The notes under the pieces: model-generated | Database searches by the model: none | Told to the model about the DNA's origin: nothing | Seen by the model: only the letters and a program-made list of their open reading frames with translations | From: CADEFQ01 sp035342635 | GTDB lineage: Bacteria > Pseudomonadota > Gammaproteobacteria > Steroidobacterales > Steroidobacteraceae | DNA: 50,215 nt | Direction of reading: 5' to 3' | Assembly (NCBI GenBank): GCA_035342635.1 | Contig: DAOQXO010000005.1 | Location: 1 to 50,215, forward strand | Shown here: piece by piece, positions 1 through 7,726 of the stretch | Layout of the letters: the number at the start of each line of letters is the position of its first letter | Position numbering within the stretch: position 1 is the stretch's first letter | Made by a program: the position numbers and the translations under genes

Positions 1-322
1 CCACCGGCCACGAGAGTCACTGTTCCCGCAAAACGGCTACTGCGTTGCGCCACTGAATGCTCCTGTCGGCTGAGGAGGGTGATCGTGCAGCACATTGGCC
101 CGGTAATCCAGCCGCGGCGTGCACGGGTCGCATTGCCGCCACTCGCGCGGCCATCCCCACCGTCTCGAACTCGACTTCTACTTTCTGCTGGCGACCGGCA
201 CCTAGTGGATCACGATGCCCCAATTGTGTTGCTGCGGATCAAGTCTTTGCGCGCGCGCGACTGCAACAATCAGATATGCCACCCTCGAACGCGCGCTTAT
301 ACTGGCCGCGAGGAAATCTTCC
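1..322. other. Upstream region with no gene recognised
   Basis: I find no convincing gene here. Reading frames on both strands are short and resemble no family I know. The stretch probably holds the promoter of the DGC-moeA pair: a weaker FNR-type site lies at 229-242, a possible -10 (AACAAT) at 265-270, and a Shine-Dalgarno-like GAGGA at 310-314. The first 200 bases could be the end of a neighbour outside the window or plain spacer. Confidence 0.5.
229..242 (+). promoter_or_regulatory. Possible FNR-type operator upstream of the DGC-moeA pair
   Basis: The site reads TTGCT-GCGG-ATCAA, one mismatch from the FNR/Anr consensus TTGAT-N4-ATCAA. A -10-like hexamer AACAAT at 265-270 begins 23 bases after the box, the spacing expected of a class II FNR promoter and the same as at the stronger boxes in this window. 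The start site would be near 277, leaving a leader of about 46 bases before the GTG at 323. Confidence 0.45.
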
Positions 323-766
323 GTGGGAAAGCCTGTAATACCGCTCGTCTACTCCTGCTCCGGCTGCTCGAGCGCAGCGCAGATGGCGAACCAGCTCGCG
401 ATCCGCCTCGATCGCGCGGGTCTTGCCGAAATGTCGTGCATCGCCGGCGTCGGTGGCGGCGTGGCCGGACTCGTGCGCACCGCACGCAGCGGGCGCCGCA
501 TCCTCGCGCTCGACGGCTGCGTCCTCGCCTGCGTGAAGGCCTGCCTTGCGCAGGCCGGCGTCGAGGCTGATCGGCATCTCGTCCTCTCCGACTATGGCGT
601 TCGCAAGCGCAAACACGCCGACGTGGACCAGGAGCAGGCCTCGCAGGTTTACGCTGAGCACGTACGGCCGGAGGCGCAGGCGCTGCTCGCGACACTGGCC
701 GCAGCCGCGCGCGAGACGCCGGATGCCGATGTCGCCCTGCAATCCACCCAGGGTCGCGCATGCTGA
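323..766 (+). CDS. Putative zinc-binding protein with DGC domain
   Basis: The product is 147 residues from a GTG at 323, chosen because GAGGA lies 8 bases upstream and the conserved part begins right after it. It is cysteine-rich: a CSGCSS motif near residue 11, a DGC motif near residue 58, then CVKAC. This matches the DGC-domain family (putative zinc-binding), small proteins of unknown role often found beside anaerobic or denitrification genes in proteobacteria. The stop overlaps the moeA start (ATGCTGA), so the two are probably translationally coupled. A role in metal handling for molybdenum-cofactor or Fe-S enzymes is inference. Confidence 0.75.
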   Translation: MGKPVIPLVYSCSGCSSAAQMANQLAIRLDRAGLAEMSCIAGVGGGVAGLVRTARSGRRILALDGCVLACVKACLAQAGVEADRHLVLSDYGVRKRKHADVDQEQASQVYAEHVRPEAQALLATLAAAARETPDADVALQSTQGRAC

Positions 767-1959
767 CGCCTGACGAGGCCGACCGGATCATCCGGGCGCA
801 GTTGCGCGCGCTCGTCGTGGAACCACGGCCGCTGCTGCAGTGTGCAGGCGCCGTGCTGCGCGAGGAGGTCTGCGCCGAGCGCGATCAACCCCCTTTCGAT
901 CGCGTCGCCATGGACGGCATCGCGCTCGCCGCGCAGGCGGTGCGGGAGGGTCGCAGGCATTTCCGCGTGCAAGGTCTGCAGGCCGCCGGCGACGCGCCGC
1001 ACACCCTCGCCGATACAGCGCACTGCATCGAAATCATGACCGGCGGGATGCTGCCGCGAGGTTGCGATGCCGTCGTGCCGGTCGAGCGGATCACGCTGCG
1101 CGAGGGCGAGGCGACGCTCGACGACGGTCTCGAGGTCGCACCCTGGCAGAATGTCCATCGTCGCGCGAGCGATGCGCCTGCAGGCAGGCGCCTGCTCGCG
1201 GCGGGCACGGTACTGAACGCGCCGGAGATCGCCGTGGCGGCCGCCGCGGGCCGGGCCCACCTGCAGGTTACGGCGCAGCCGGCGGTCATCGTCGTGTCGA
1301 CGGGCAGCGAACTCGTGGAACCCGGCGAGGCGATCCTGCCGCACCAGGTGCGACGCTCCAATGTCTACGGCCTCGTCGCGCAGCTGCGCCTGCACGGGTT
1401 CACCCGCGTCGCGGACGACCACGTGATCGACGACGCGGTGACGCTGCGCCGCCGGCTCGAGTTGCACCTCGCCACGCATGATCTGCTGGTGCTGAGTGGT
1501 GGCGTGTCGGCCGGGCGGCTCGACCTCGTGCCGCAGGTGCTCGCCGAACTCGGCGTGCAGAAGCACTTCCACAAGATCGCGCAGCGCCCCGGCAAGCCGC
1601 TGTGGTTCGGTACCGCGCCATCGGGCGCCGCGGTGTTCGGGTTGCCGGGCAATCCGGTCTCGTCGTTCGTGTGCCTCGCGCGCTATGTCCTGCCGGCGCT
1701 GCACGTCGCTTGCGGATGCACGCCGCGAGCGCCCGAGGCTGTCACTCTCGCGGCCGCGGTGCGTGTAACGGCGCCGCTGACATCCTTCCTGCCAGTGCGG
1801 CTCGTGCGCGGCGAGGGCGGGGCGCTGTTCGCCGAACCCTGTCCGACGAACGGCTCCGGTGACTTCACGAGCCTCGTGGGCACCGATGGCTTCGTGGAGT
1901 TGCCGGCGGGTCCCCGGGAATATGCACAGGGGTTTGCGGCTCCGTTCCATCACTGGTGA
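760..1959 (+). CDS. moeA: Molybdopterin molybdenumtransferase MoeA
   Basis: The product is 399 residues, close to the usual length of about 400. MoeA inserts molybdenum into adenylylated molybdopterin, the last common step of molybdenum cofactor synthesis in the cytoplasm. The domains run in the usual order. Early RVAMDGIAL matches the family's D-R-x-A-M-D-G segment, GGMLPRGCDAVVPVE follows, the MPT-binding part carries VVSTGSEL and LSGGVSAGRLD, and then come HKIAQRPGKPLWFG and FGLPGNPVSS before the C-terminal barrel. The start overlaps the DGC gene by 7 bases. The last 95 bases run antisense to the end of nadB, which converges on it. The link to anaerobic genes fits the need for molybdoenzymes such as nitrate reductase, though none is in view. 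Confidence 0.93.
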   Translation: MLTPDEADRIIRAQLRALVVEPRPLLQCAGAVLREEVCAERDQPPFDRVAMDGIALAAQAVREGRRHFRVQGLQAAGDAPHTLADTAHCIEIMTGGMLPRGCDAVVPVERITLREGEATLDDGLEVAPWQNVHRRASDAPAGRRLLAAGTVLNAPEIAVAAAAGRAHLQVTAQPAVIVVSTGSELVEPGEAILPHQVRRSNVYGLVAQLRLHGFTRVADDHVIDDAVTLRRRLELHLATHDLLVLSGGVSAGRLDLVPQVLAELGVQKHFHKIAQRPGKPLWFGTAPSGAAVFGLPGNPVSSFVCLARYVLPALHVACGCTPRAPEAVTLAAAVRVTAPLTSFLPVRLVRGEGGALFAEPCPTNGSGDFTSLVGTDGFVELPAGPREYAQGFAAPFHHW

Positions 1960-3352
1960 GGGCGGCCAGGCCCGCCCGCAGCATGGCCTCGACCAGCAGT
2001 TCGTGTGCGGAGGCGGCCCGGGACGCGTGTTCACGCAGGGCCGTGCGCCGCGCGATTTCCGTCGTGAGCGTTGTCGCGCTGCGTACGGGGCCGAGGCAGC
2101 GCCACATCAACTGCCGGATTTCGTCGCCGATGCGCGCGTCCACCGCCGCGCAGGGCGCAAGTTCGGCGCCCGGCTCTACACGGCCGCCCGAGCGCGCGAG
2201 CAGGGCTCCCAGCCGCCGGCCGAAGACGACGGTTTCCAGCAGCGAGTTGCTCGCGAGCCGGTTCGCGCCGTGCAGGCCGGTGTACGCGACCTCACCGACT
2301 GCCCACAGCTGCGGCACGCTCGTGCGGCCGTCGAGATCCACTGCGATGCCGCCCATATGGTAGTGCGCGGCACAGGTCACGGGGATCGGCTCGCGAAGCG
2401 GATCGATGCCGTGTTCCTGGCAGTTTCGCCAGGCCGACGGAAACGCCTGGGCGAATTCCACCCCGCGCAGCGCCGTCGCATCGAGCCAGACGCGCCGGCC
2501 CGCCACCTGCTCCGCATGCACGACGGCGGCCACGACGTCGCGAGGCGCGAGATCGCCGAGCGGATGCGCGGCTTCCATGATGCGCCGTCCGCGCTCGTCG
2601 ACCAGGTGCGCGCCGGCGCCGCGCACGGCTTCGGAGATGAGTGGCAGGGGACTCGCCTCGACATCGAGTGCCGTGGGATGGAACTGAACCGCCGCGAGCT
2701 GCGCGCAGCGCGCGCCGGCGGCGAGCGCCATCGCCAGGCCATCGCCTCGCGCCACAGGGGGGTTGGTCGTGCGGCTGTACAACGCGCCGATGCCACCGGT
2801 CGCAAGGACCACGTCACGGGCATGCACCGAGACCTGCTGGCCCTCGGCGGATACTGCCGTCACCCCGCCCGCGCCAGCCCCGTCGCAGAGCAGGGCGAGC
2901 GCGTGCATGCGCGGCAGCCATTCGATGTGCGGCGCGGCTGCGGCTGCATCGCGCAGCGCGTCCATGATGACCGCGCCCGTGGCGTCGCCGCCGGCATGCA
3001 GCACGCGCGGCCTGCTGTGCGCGGCCTCGAGGTGCAGCGACCACGCCGCGTCGCTGCGCGCAAAGCGCACACCCTGCGATTCGAGCCAGGCCACGGCCGC
3101 AGGTGCGCCCTCGCAGGCGAACTGCACCGCGCGCGCGTCGTTGAGTGAGTGCCCCGCGCTGAACGTGTCCGCGGCGTGCAGGCTTGGTGAATCGTCCGGG
3201 CCGACCGCAGCGGCGATGCCGCCCTGGGCCATCTCGCTCGCCGTGCCTGCCGCATGCAGCAGGCACACGCGGCGTCCCACGGCACTCAATGCCGTGACGA
3301 TGCCGGCCGCCCCGGCGCCGATCACGAGCAGATCCGTTTCGAGCCGGATCAC
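1865..3352 (-). CDS. nadB: L-aspartate oxidase NadB
   Basis: The product is 495 residues. It oxidises L-aspartate to iminoaspartate, the first step of de novo NAD synthesis, using FAD and either oxygen or fumarate as acceptor. The N-terminus has the dinucleotide-binding pattern VIGAGAAGI, then EMAQGGIAAA, ATGGIGALY and AVQFHPTAL in the order seen in NadB and succinate dehydrogenase flavoproteins. The start (ATG at 3352) overlaps the nadA stop in an ATGA, so the two are coupled. The C-terminus is short: family members usually carry an ESRGxH-like motif in a helical tail and run to about 530 residues, but here the chain leaves the pattern near residue 455 and ends inside the antisense 3' end of moeA. 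Fumarate use would suit the anaerobic setting. Confidence 0.9.
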   Translation of the reverse strand: MIRLETDLLVIGAGAAGIVTALSAVGRRVCLLHAAGTASEMAQGGIAAAVGPDDSPSLHAADTFSAGHSLNDARAVQFACEGAPAAVAWLESQGVRFARSDAAWSLHLEAAHSRPRVLHAGGDATGAVIMDALRDAAAAAPHIEWLPRMHALALLCDGAGAGGVTAVSAEGQQVSVHARDVVLATGGIGALYSRTTNPPVARGDGLAMALAAGARCAQLAAVQFHPTALDVEASPLPLISEAVRGAGAHLVDERGRRIMEAAHPLGDLAPRDVVAAVVHAEQVAGRRVWLDATALRGVEFAQAFPSAWRNCQEHGIDPLREPIPVTCAAHYHMGGIAVDLDGRTSVPQLWAVGEVAYTGLHGANRLASNSLLETVVFGRRLGALLARSGGRVEPGAELAPCAAVDARIGDEIRQLMWRCLGPVRSATTLTTEIARRTALREHASRAASAHELLVEAMLRAGLAALTSDGTEPQTPVHIPGDPPATPRSHRCPRGS

Positions 3353-4368
3353 GGGCGGCGCGGGCCGCCGAGCTCGAACATCCGTTCCACCGCCCGGCGT
3401 GCGCCCTTCGCGACATCCGCCGGGATCTCGATCGCGGGTTCGAGCCGCTCAAGGCTCGCGCGCACTGCGGGCAACGTGATGCGTTGCATGTGCGGACAGA
3501 GATTGCAGGGTCGCAGGAACTCGATGTGCGGAAAGGCTCCCGAGATGTTGTCAGCCATCGAGCATTCGGTGATCAGTACTGCGCGCGCGGGCTGCACGCG
3601 CCCGAGTGCGGCGATCATGCCCGAGGTCGAGCCGACGTAGTCGGCCGCCTCCTGCACGTCGCGCGGGCATTCAGGGTGCGCGAGTATGTAGGCTTGCGCC
3701 GTCTCGCGATACTCACGCACTTCCTGTCCGGTGAAGCGCTGGTGCACTTCGCAATGGCCCTGCCACGCAATGATGCGCACCGACGTATGGGCGGCCACGT
3801 GCGCCGCGAGATACTCGTCCGGCACGAAGATGACCTCCGGCGCGCCGAGGTTCTCGATGACTTGCAGTGCATTGGACGACGTGCAGCATGCGTCGCACTC
3901 GCTCTTCACGGCGGCGCTCGTGTTCACGTAGCACACGACGGGCACGCCGGGATGCTGCGCGCGCAATGCGCGGATGTCCGCGGGCGTGATCGATTCGGCG
4001 AGCGAGCAGCCGGCTTCGAGGTCAGGCAGCAGCACGATCCGGTCCGGTGCGAGCAGCTTGGCTGTCTCCGCCATGAAACGCACGCCGCACATCACTATGA
4101 CGTCGGCGGTCGAGCGCCCGGCCTGCCTCGCGAGTTCGAGCGAGTCGCCCTGGAAGTCGGCGATGCCGTGGAAGATCTCCGGACGCTGGTAGTTGTGCGC
4201 GAGGACCACCGCATTGCGCTCGCGCTTCAGCGCTTCGATGGCGGCGATCTGCTCGAAGTGCAGGTCCCATTCGGCGACCGGCATCAGCCGTGCGACGCGT
4301 GCATAGCGCTGCGCGTGCAGCTCGGTATCGTAGGGGTGACGCTCGAGCGTCGGCGCGCTGGCGTTCAC
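3349..4368 (-). CDS. nadA: Quinolinate synthase NadA
   Basis: The product is 339 residues. It condenses iminoaspartate with dihydroxyacetone phosphate to quinolinate, the second step of NAD synthesis, with an oxygen-sensitive [4Fe-4S] cluster. Expected motifs are visible: VLAHNYQRPEI near the start, MCGVRFMAETAKLL, LPDLEAGCSLAES with the first cluster cysteine, VCYVNTSAAVKSE, GSTSGMI, and near the end a CNLCPHMQ segment that should supply another ligand. It overlaps fabB upstream (ATGA at 4365-4368) and nadB downstream, so fabA-fabB-nadA-nadB reads as one tightly coupled operon. Confidence 0.95.
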   Translation of the reverse strand: MNASAPTLERHPYDTELHAQRYARVARLMPVAEWDLHFEQIAAIEALKRERNAVVLAHNYQRPEIFHGIADFQGDSLELARQAGRSTADVIVMCGVRFMAETAKLLAPDRIVLLPDLEAGCSLAESITPADIRALRAQHPGVPVVCYVNTSAAVKSECDACCTSSNALQVIENLGAPEVIFVPDEYLAAHVAAHTSVRIIAWQGHCEVHQRFTGQEVREYRETAQAYILAHPECPRDVQEAADYVGSTSGMIAALGRVQPARAVLITECSMADNISGAFPHIEFLRPCNLCPHMQRITLPAVRASLERLEPAIEIPADVAKGARRAVERMFELGGPRRP

Positions 4369-5573
4369 AGCCGGCTGAACACGAGCGATGCGTTCGTGCC
4401 GCCGAAGCCGAAGCTGTTCGACATCACGGTATCGACGCGCATCGTTCGCGTCTCCCTCAGGATCGGATAATCGGCGCAGGCCGGATCGAGCTCGTCGATG
4501 TTGGCCGAGCCGGCAAGGAAGCCGCCCTGCAGCATCAGCAGCGTGTAGATCGCCTCGTGCACGCCGGCGGCGCCGAGCGAATGGCCCGACAGTGACTTGG
4601 TCGAGGACAGCAGCGGCAGGTCGAAGCCGAAGACTTCGCGGACCGCATTCAACTCGATCACGTCGCCGAGCGGTGTCGAGGTGCCGTGTGCGTTCACGTA
4701 GTCCACCGGGCGCGCGACCCCGCTGAGCGCCTGGCGCATGCAGCGCACCGCGCCTTCGCCCGAAGGCTGCACCATGTCCGCGCCGTCCGAGGTGACGCCG
4801 AAGCCGACGAGTTCGGCAAGGATCGGTGCGCCGCGCGCGCGGGCGTGCTCGTACGATTCGAGCACCAGCATCCCGCCGCCGCTTGCGATCACGAAGCCGT
4901 CACGCTGCACGTCGTAGGCGCGCGAGGCGAGTTCCGGTGTGGCGTTGCGCGCCGTGGACAGCGCGCCCATCGCGTCGAACAGTGCCGTGAGCGACCAGTG
5001 CTCCTCCTCGCCGCCGCCGCAGAACATGATGTCCTGGTTGCCCCAGCGGATCTGTTCGGCGGCGGCTCCGATGCAATGCGCGCTCGTCGCGCAGGCCGAG
5101 GTCAGCGAGTAGCAGACGCCTTTAATATGGAAGCTCGTCGCCAGGCATGCGCTGACCGTGCTGCACATCGTGCGTGGCACGCGCGTTGCGCCCACCCTGC
5201 GCAGGCCGCGCTCGCGCAGCGTGTCGGCGGCTTCGACGATATTGGCGGGTGAGCCGCCGCCGGTGCCGGCAATCAGCCCGGTGCGCGGATGACTCACCTG
5301 CGCCTCGGTGAGCCCGCTGCTGGCGATCGCCCGCGCCATCGCGATCGCGGCGAATGCGGCCGCGTCGCCCATGAATCTCAGGTCGCGCCGGTCGAGGTGC
5401 TCGCTGACCACGATCTGCGGGACGCCCGCGATATGGCTGCGCAGACCGGCGGCCGGATAGTGCGGCATCGCGCGGATGCCGGAGCGGCCCTCCGCCAGCG
5501 ACTTGCTGACCGTGGCGGGGTCATTGCCGAGGCAGGACACGATGCCGAATCCCGTGACGACCACGCGGCGCAT
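4365..5573 (-). CDS. fabB: Beta-ketoacyl-ACP synthase I (FabB)
   Basis: The product is 402 residues from ATG 5573. It elongates acyl-ACP, and in the FabA/FabB route it extends cis-3-decenoyl-ACP, so it is needed for unsaturated fatty acids without oxygen. The Cys-His-His triad is in place: C161 in TSACATSAH, H296 in VNAHGTST and H331 in SLSGHSLGAAG. The open frame runs further upstream, but that part only re-reads fabA in another frame, and the MRRVVVTGFGIVS start matches the family. The start overlaps the fabA stop (TGATG). Pairing with fabA rather than a general FabF context supports the FabB call. Confidence 0.93.
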   Translation of the reverse strand: MRRVVVTGFGIVSCLGNDPATVSKSLAEGRSGIRAMPHYPAAGLRSHIAGVPQIVVSEHLDRRDLRFMGDAAAFAAIAMARAIASSGLTEAQVSHPRTGLIAGTGGGSPANIVEAADTLRERGLRRVGATRVPRTMCSTVSACLATSFHIKGVCYSLTSACATSAHCIGAAAEQIRWGNQDIMFCGGGEEEHWSLTALFDAMGALSTARNATPELASRAYDVQRDGFVIASGGGMLVLESYEHARARGAPILAELVGFGVTSDGADMVQPSGEGAVRCMRQALSGVARPVDYVNAHGTSTPLGDVIELNAVREVFGFDLPLLSSTKSLSGHSLGAAGVHEAIYTLLMLQGGFLAGSANIDELDPACADYPILRETRTMRVDTVMSNSFGFGGTNASLVFSRL

Positions 5574-6124
5574 CAGGCGGCTCCTGGGTTGTTGAAGAGG
5601 CCTACGCGCAGCCCCTCCGCGGTGTAGATCTTCTCGCCGTCCGCGAACATCGCGGCGTCGCCCACGATCATCACGAGCCGGCGCTCGATCACGCGCTTGA
5701 TGTCGATCTGGTATTCGACGAGCTTCATGCCCGGGAGCACCTGCCCCGTGAAGCGCACTGCGTCCACGCCGAGCGCCCGCCCGAGGCCCTGGTGACCGCT
5801 CCACGCGAGATGAAAACCGATCAATTGCCACATCGCGTCGAGCCCGAGGCAGCCCGGCATCACCGGGTCGCCGACGAAATGACACTTGAAGAACCACAGC
5901 GAGGGGTCGATGTCGAGTTCGGCGCGGATCTCGCCTGCGTCGTGGGCACCCCCCTCCGCCGAGATGTGGGTGATCCGGTCGACCATCAGCATCGGCGGGG
6001 TCGGCAGGCGCGGCGTGCCGGGGCCGAACAGGCTGCCTGCGGCGCAGGCCAGCAGTTCCTCCCTGGTGAAACTGTGTTGTCGGGGCGGTTCGGCGATGCT
6101 CACCACTGTACTTCTCGATCGCAT
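5573..6124 (-). CDS. fabA: 3-hydroxydecanoyl-ACP dehydratase/isomerase FabA
   Basis: The product is 183 residues from ATG 6124 (E. coli FabA is about 172). It dehydrates 3-hydroxydecanoyl-ACP and isomerises trans-2- to cis-3-decenoyl-ACP, the branch point of oxygen-independent unsaturated fatty acid synthesis. Catalytic H82 and D96 sit in CHFVGDPVMPGCLGLDAMWQ, followed by GRALGVD and RFTGQVLP. There is no Shine-Dalgarno before ATG 6124. In-frame GTGs at 6106 and 6103 are alternatives and would drop the unconserved first residues. An FNR box is centred 41.5 bases upstream of this ATG with a good -10 between, so the mRNA may begin at the start codon itself. It is the first gene of fabA-fabB-nadA-nadB. 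Confidence 0.93.
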   Translation of the reverse strand: MRSRSTVVSIAEPPRQHSFTREELLACAAGSLFGPGTPRLPTPPMLMVDRITHISAEGGAHDAGEIRAELDIDPSLWFFKCHFVGDPVMPGCLGLDAMWQLIGFHLAWSGHQGLGRALGVDAVRFTGQVLPGMKLVEYQIDIKRVIERRLVMIVGDAAMFADGEKIYTAEGLRVGLFNNPGAA

Positions 6125-6130
6125 AGACTG

Positions 6131-6172
6131 ATTACAGCCCGGTACCCTAGCGCCCGCCTTGATGCGAATCAA
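6131..6172 (-). promoter_or_regulatory. FNR-dependent promoter of fabA-fabB-nadA-nadB
   Basis: A perfect FNR box TTGAT-N4-ATCAA lies at 6159-6172, in the last codons of ubiD. A -10 hexamer TGTAAT on the minus strand lies at 6131-6136, 22 bases from the box. In class II FNR promoters the box is centred at -41.5, which would put the first transcribed base at 6124, the A of the fabA ATG. The box and hexamer are seen; that FNR activates here is inferred from known geometry. Confidence 0.75.
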
Positions 6173-7628
6173 AGATGGCGGCCCACATCGCGTTGGTGCG
6201 CTGCACAATCTCGGGGCTCATCGCGAGCGGACGACCCCAGGTACGGCGGGTCTCGGCGGGCCACTTGTGGGTCGCGTCGATGCCGAGCTTCGATCCAAGG
6301 CCGGCGACCGGGCTCGCGAAATCCAGGTAGTCGATCGGAGTGCGCCGCACGAGATGGGTGTCGCGCGCGGGATCGACCCGTGTCGATATCGCCCAGACCA
6401 CCTCCTGCCAGTTGCGCACGTCGATGTCATCGTCGGTCACGATCACGAACTTGGTGTAGAGGAACTGCCGCAGGCTCGACCACACCGCCTGCATGATCTG
6501 CCGCGCGTGGCCGGGGTACGCCTTGCGGATGCTCACGACCGCGACCCGGTAGGAGCAGGCCTCGGGCGGCAGGTAGAAATCGACGATTTCCGGGTAGCTC
6601 CGCTGCAGCATCGGCACGAACATGTCATTGAGCGACATCGCGAGCACGGAGGGCTCGTCCCACGGCGAGCGGCCCATGTAACCTCCGTGATAGAAAGCCT
6701 GCCGTCGTATCGAGAGCCGTTCGACGGTGAGCACCGGGAAGCGCGCCTGGCTGTTGTAGTAGCCGGTGTGGTCGCCGAACGGCCCCTCGAGTGCCTCGTC
6801 ACCCGGTGCGATGTGCCCCTCGAGCACGATCTCCGCGCTTGCGCACACGTCGAGGCCGACGGCGGTGCGACGCACCTCGCTGCGCCGGCGACGCAGCAGG
6901 CCGGCGAACTGGTACTCGGACACGCTGTCCGGAATGGGTGTGGTCGCCGCGACCAGCAGTGCGGGGTCCACGCCGATCATGACGGCCACGGGAAACGGCT
7001 TGGCGGGGTGGTCGCGCTGCCAATCGCGGAAGTCGAGCGCGCCACCGCGATGCGACAGCCAGCGCATGATTACGCGATTGCGGCCGATGACCTGCTGGCG
7101 GTAGGGCGCCACGTTCTGGCGCGGCTTGCGCGTGCCGCGCGTCACGACGAGGCCCCAGGTGATCAGCGGACCGGCGTCCTCCGGCCAGCACGTCCAGACG
7201 GGCAGCTGCGACAGGTCGACATCGGGTCCGATCTGCACCGTCTCGTAGTCGGGTGGATGCGCCACCGTGCGCGGCGAGGCCTTGAGCAGCGGCAGCAGCG
7301 AGGGCAGGTGGCCGAGCGCGTCGCGCGGGCGGTCGGGCCAGTGCGGTTCGCGCAGGAAGGCGAGCGTCGAGCCGATCTCGCGAAACTGCCGCACGCTGTC
7401 GTAGCCAAGAGCCGCGGCCACGCGTCGCTGGGTGCCGAAGAGATTGCCGAGCACCGGCATGGTCGAGCCGCGCGGCTGCTCGAACCACAGCGCCGGCCCG
7501 CCGGCCTTGAGGCTGCGCTGGCAAAGGTCGGTCATCTCGAATCGCGGGTCGACGGGGAAGGGCACGCGCTTCAGCTCGCCGCTGCGCTCGAGCGCGTGCA
7601 CGAAGTCTCGCAGGCTCGTGTGGGTCAT
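6147..7628 (-). CDS. ubiD: UbiD-family decarboxylase, 4-hydroxy-3-polyprenylbenzoate decarboxylase
   Basis: The product is 493 residues, the normal length for UbiD (E. coli 497). UbiD decarboxylates the polyprenylated 4-hydroxybenzoate ring in ubiquinone synthesis, with prenylated FMN made by UbiX (not in this window). Recognisable segments are LRDFVHALERSGEL at the N-terminus, TWGLVVTRG, NVAPYRQQVIGRNRVIMRW, HRGGALDFRDW, EGPFGDHTGYY and VVTDDDIDVRNWQEV. It sits between ubiT and fabA, and the decarboxylation step serves both aerobic and anaerobic ubiquinone synthesis. The FNR box at 7656-7669 lies upstream of its ATG but is better placed for the divergent ubiT. Confidence 0.93.
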   Translation of the reverse strand: MTHTSLRDFVHALERSGELKRVPFPVDPRFEMTDLCQRSLKAGGPALWFEQPRGSTMPVLGNLFGTQRRVAAALGYDSVRQFREIGSTLAFLREPHWPDRPRDALGHLPSLLPLLKASPRTVAHPPDYETVQIGPDVDLSQLPVWTCWPEDAGPLITWGLVVTRGTRKPRQNVAPYRQQVIGRNRVIMRWLSHRGGALDFRDWQRDHPAKPFPVAVMIGVDPALLVAATTPIPDSVSEYQFAGLLRRRRSEVRRTAVGLDVCASAEIVLEGHIAPGDEALEGPFGDHTGYYNSQARFPVLTVERLSIRRQAFYHGGYMGRSPWDEPSVLAMSLNDMFVPMLQRSYPEIVDFYLPPEACSYRVAVVSIRKAYPGHARQIMQAVWSSLRQFLYTKFVIVTDDDIDVRNWQEVVWAISTRVDPARDTHLVRRTPIDYLDFASPVAGLGSKLGIDATHKWPAETRRTWGRPLAMSPEIVQRTNAMWAAIFDSHQGGR

Positions 7629-7655
7629 CCGGCGGTCTCGCTGCGGGCGGCCGTG

Positions 7656-7669
7656 TTGACCGGGATCAA
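7656..7669. promoter_or_regulatory. FNR operator between ubiD and ubiT
   Basis: The site reads TTGAC-CGGG-ATCAA, a good FNR/Anr match in the 98-base gap between divergent ubiD and ubiT. Measured toward ubiT, a class II start site would fall near 7704, giving a leader of about 23 bases before ATG 7727. Measured toward ubiD it would fall inside the coding region, so ubiT is the likelier target, with ubiD possibly affected from the other side. Confidence 0.75.
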
Positions 7670-7726
7670 GTGGCCGCGGCCGCGTTCATGGCATGAATAC
7701 CGGCCTCGTCCCTGCGCGAGCCCATC

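Noticed and set aside
649..2034. A 461-residue minus-strand frame opposite moeA
   Set aside because: moeA is clear on the plus strand and this frame shows no family pattern.
5573..5897. An N-terminal extension of FabB of about 108 residues
   Set aside because: That part re-reads fabA in another frame and is arginine-rich. FabB begins with MRRVVVTGFG at 5573.
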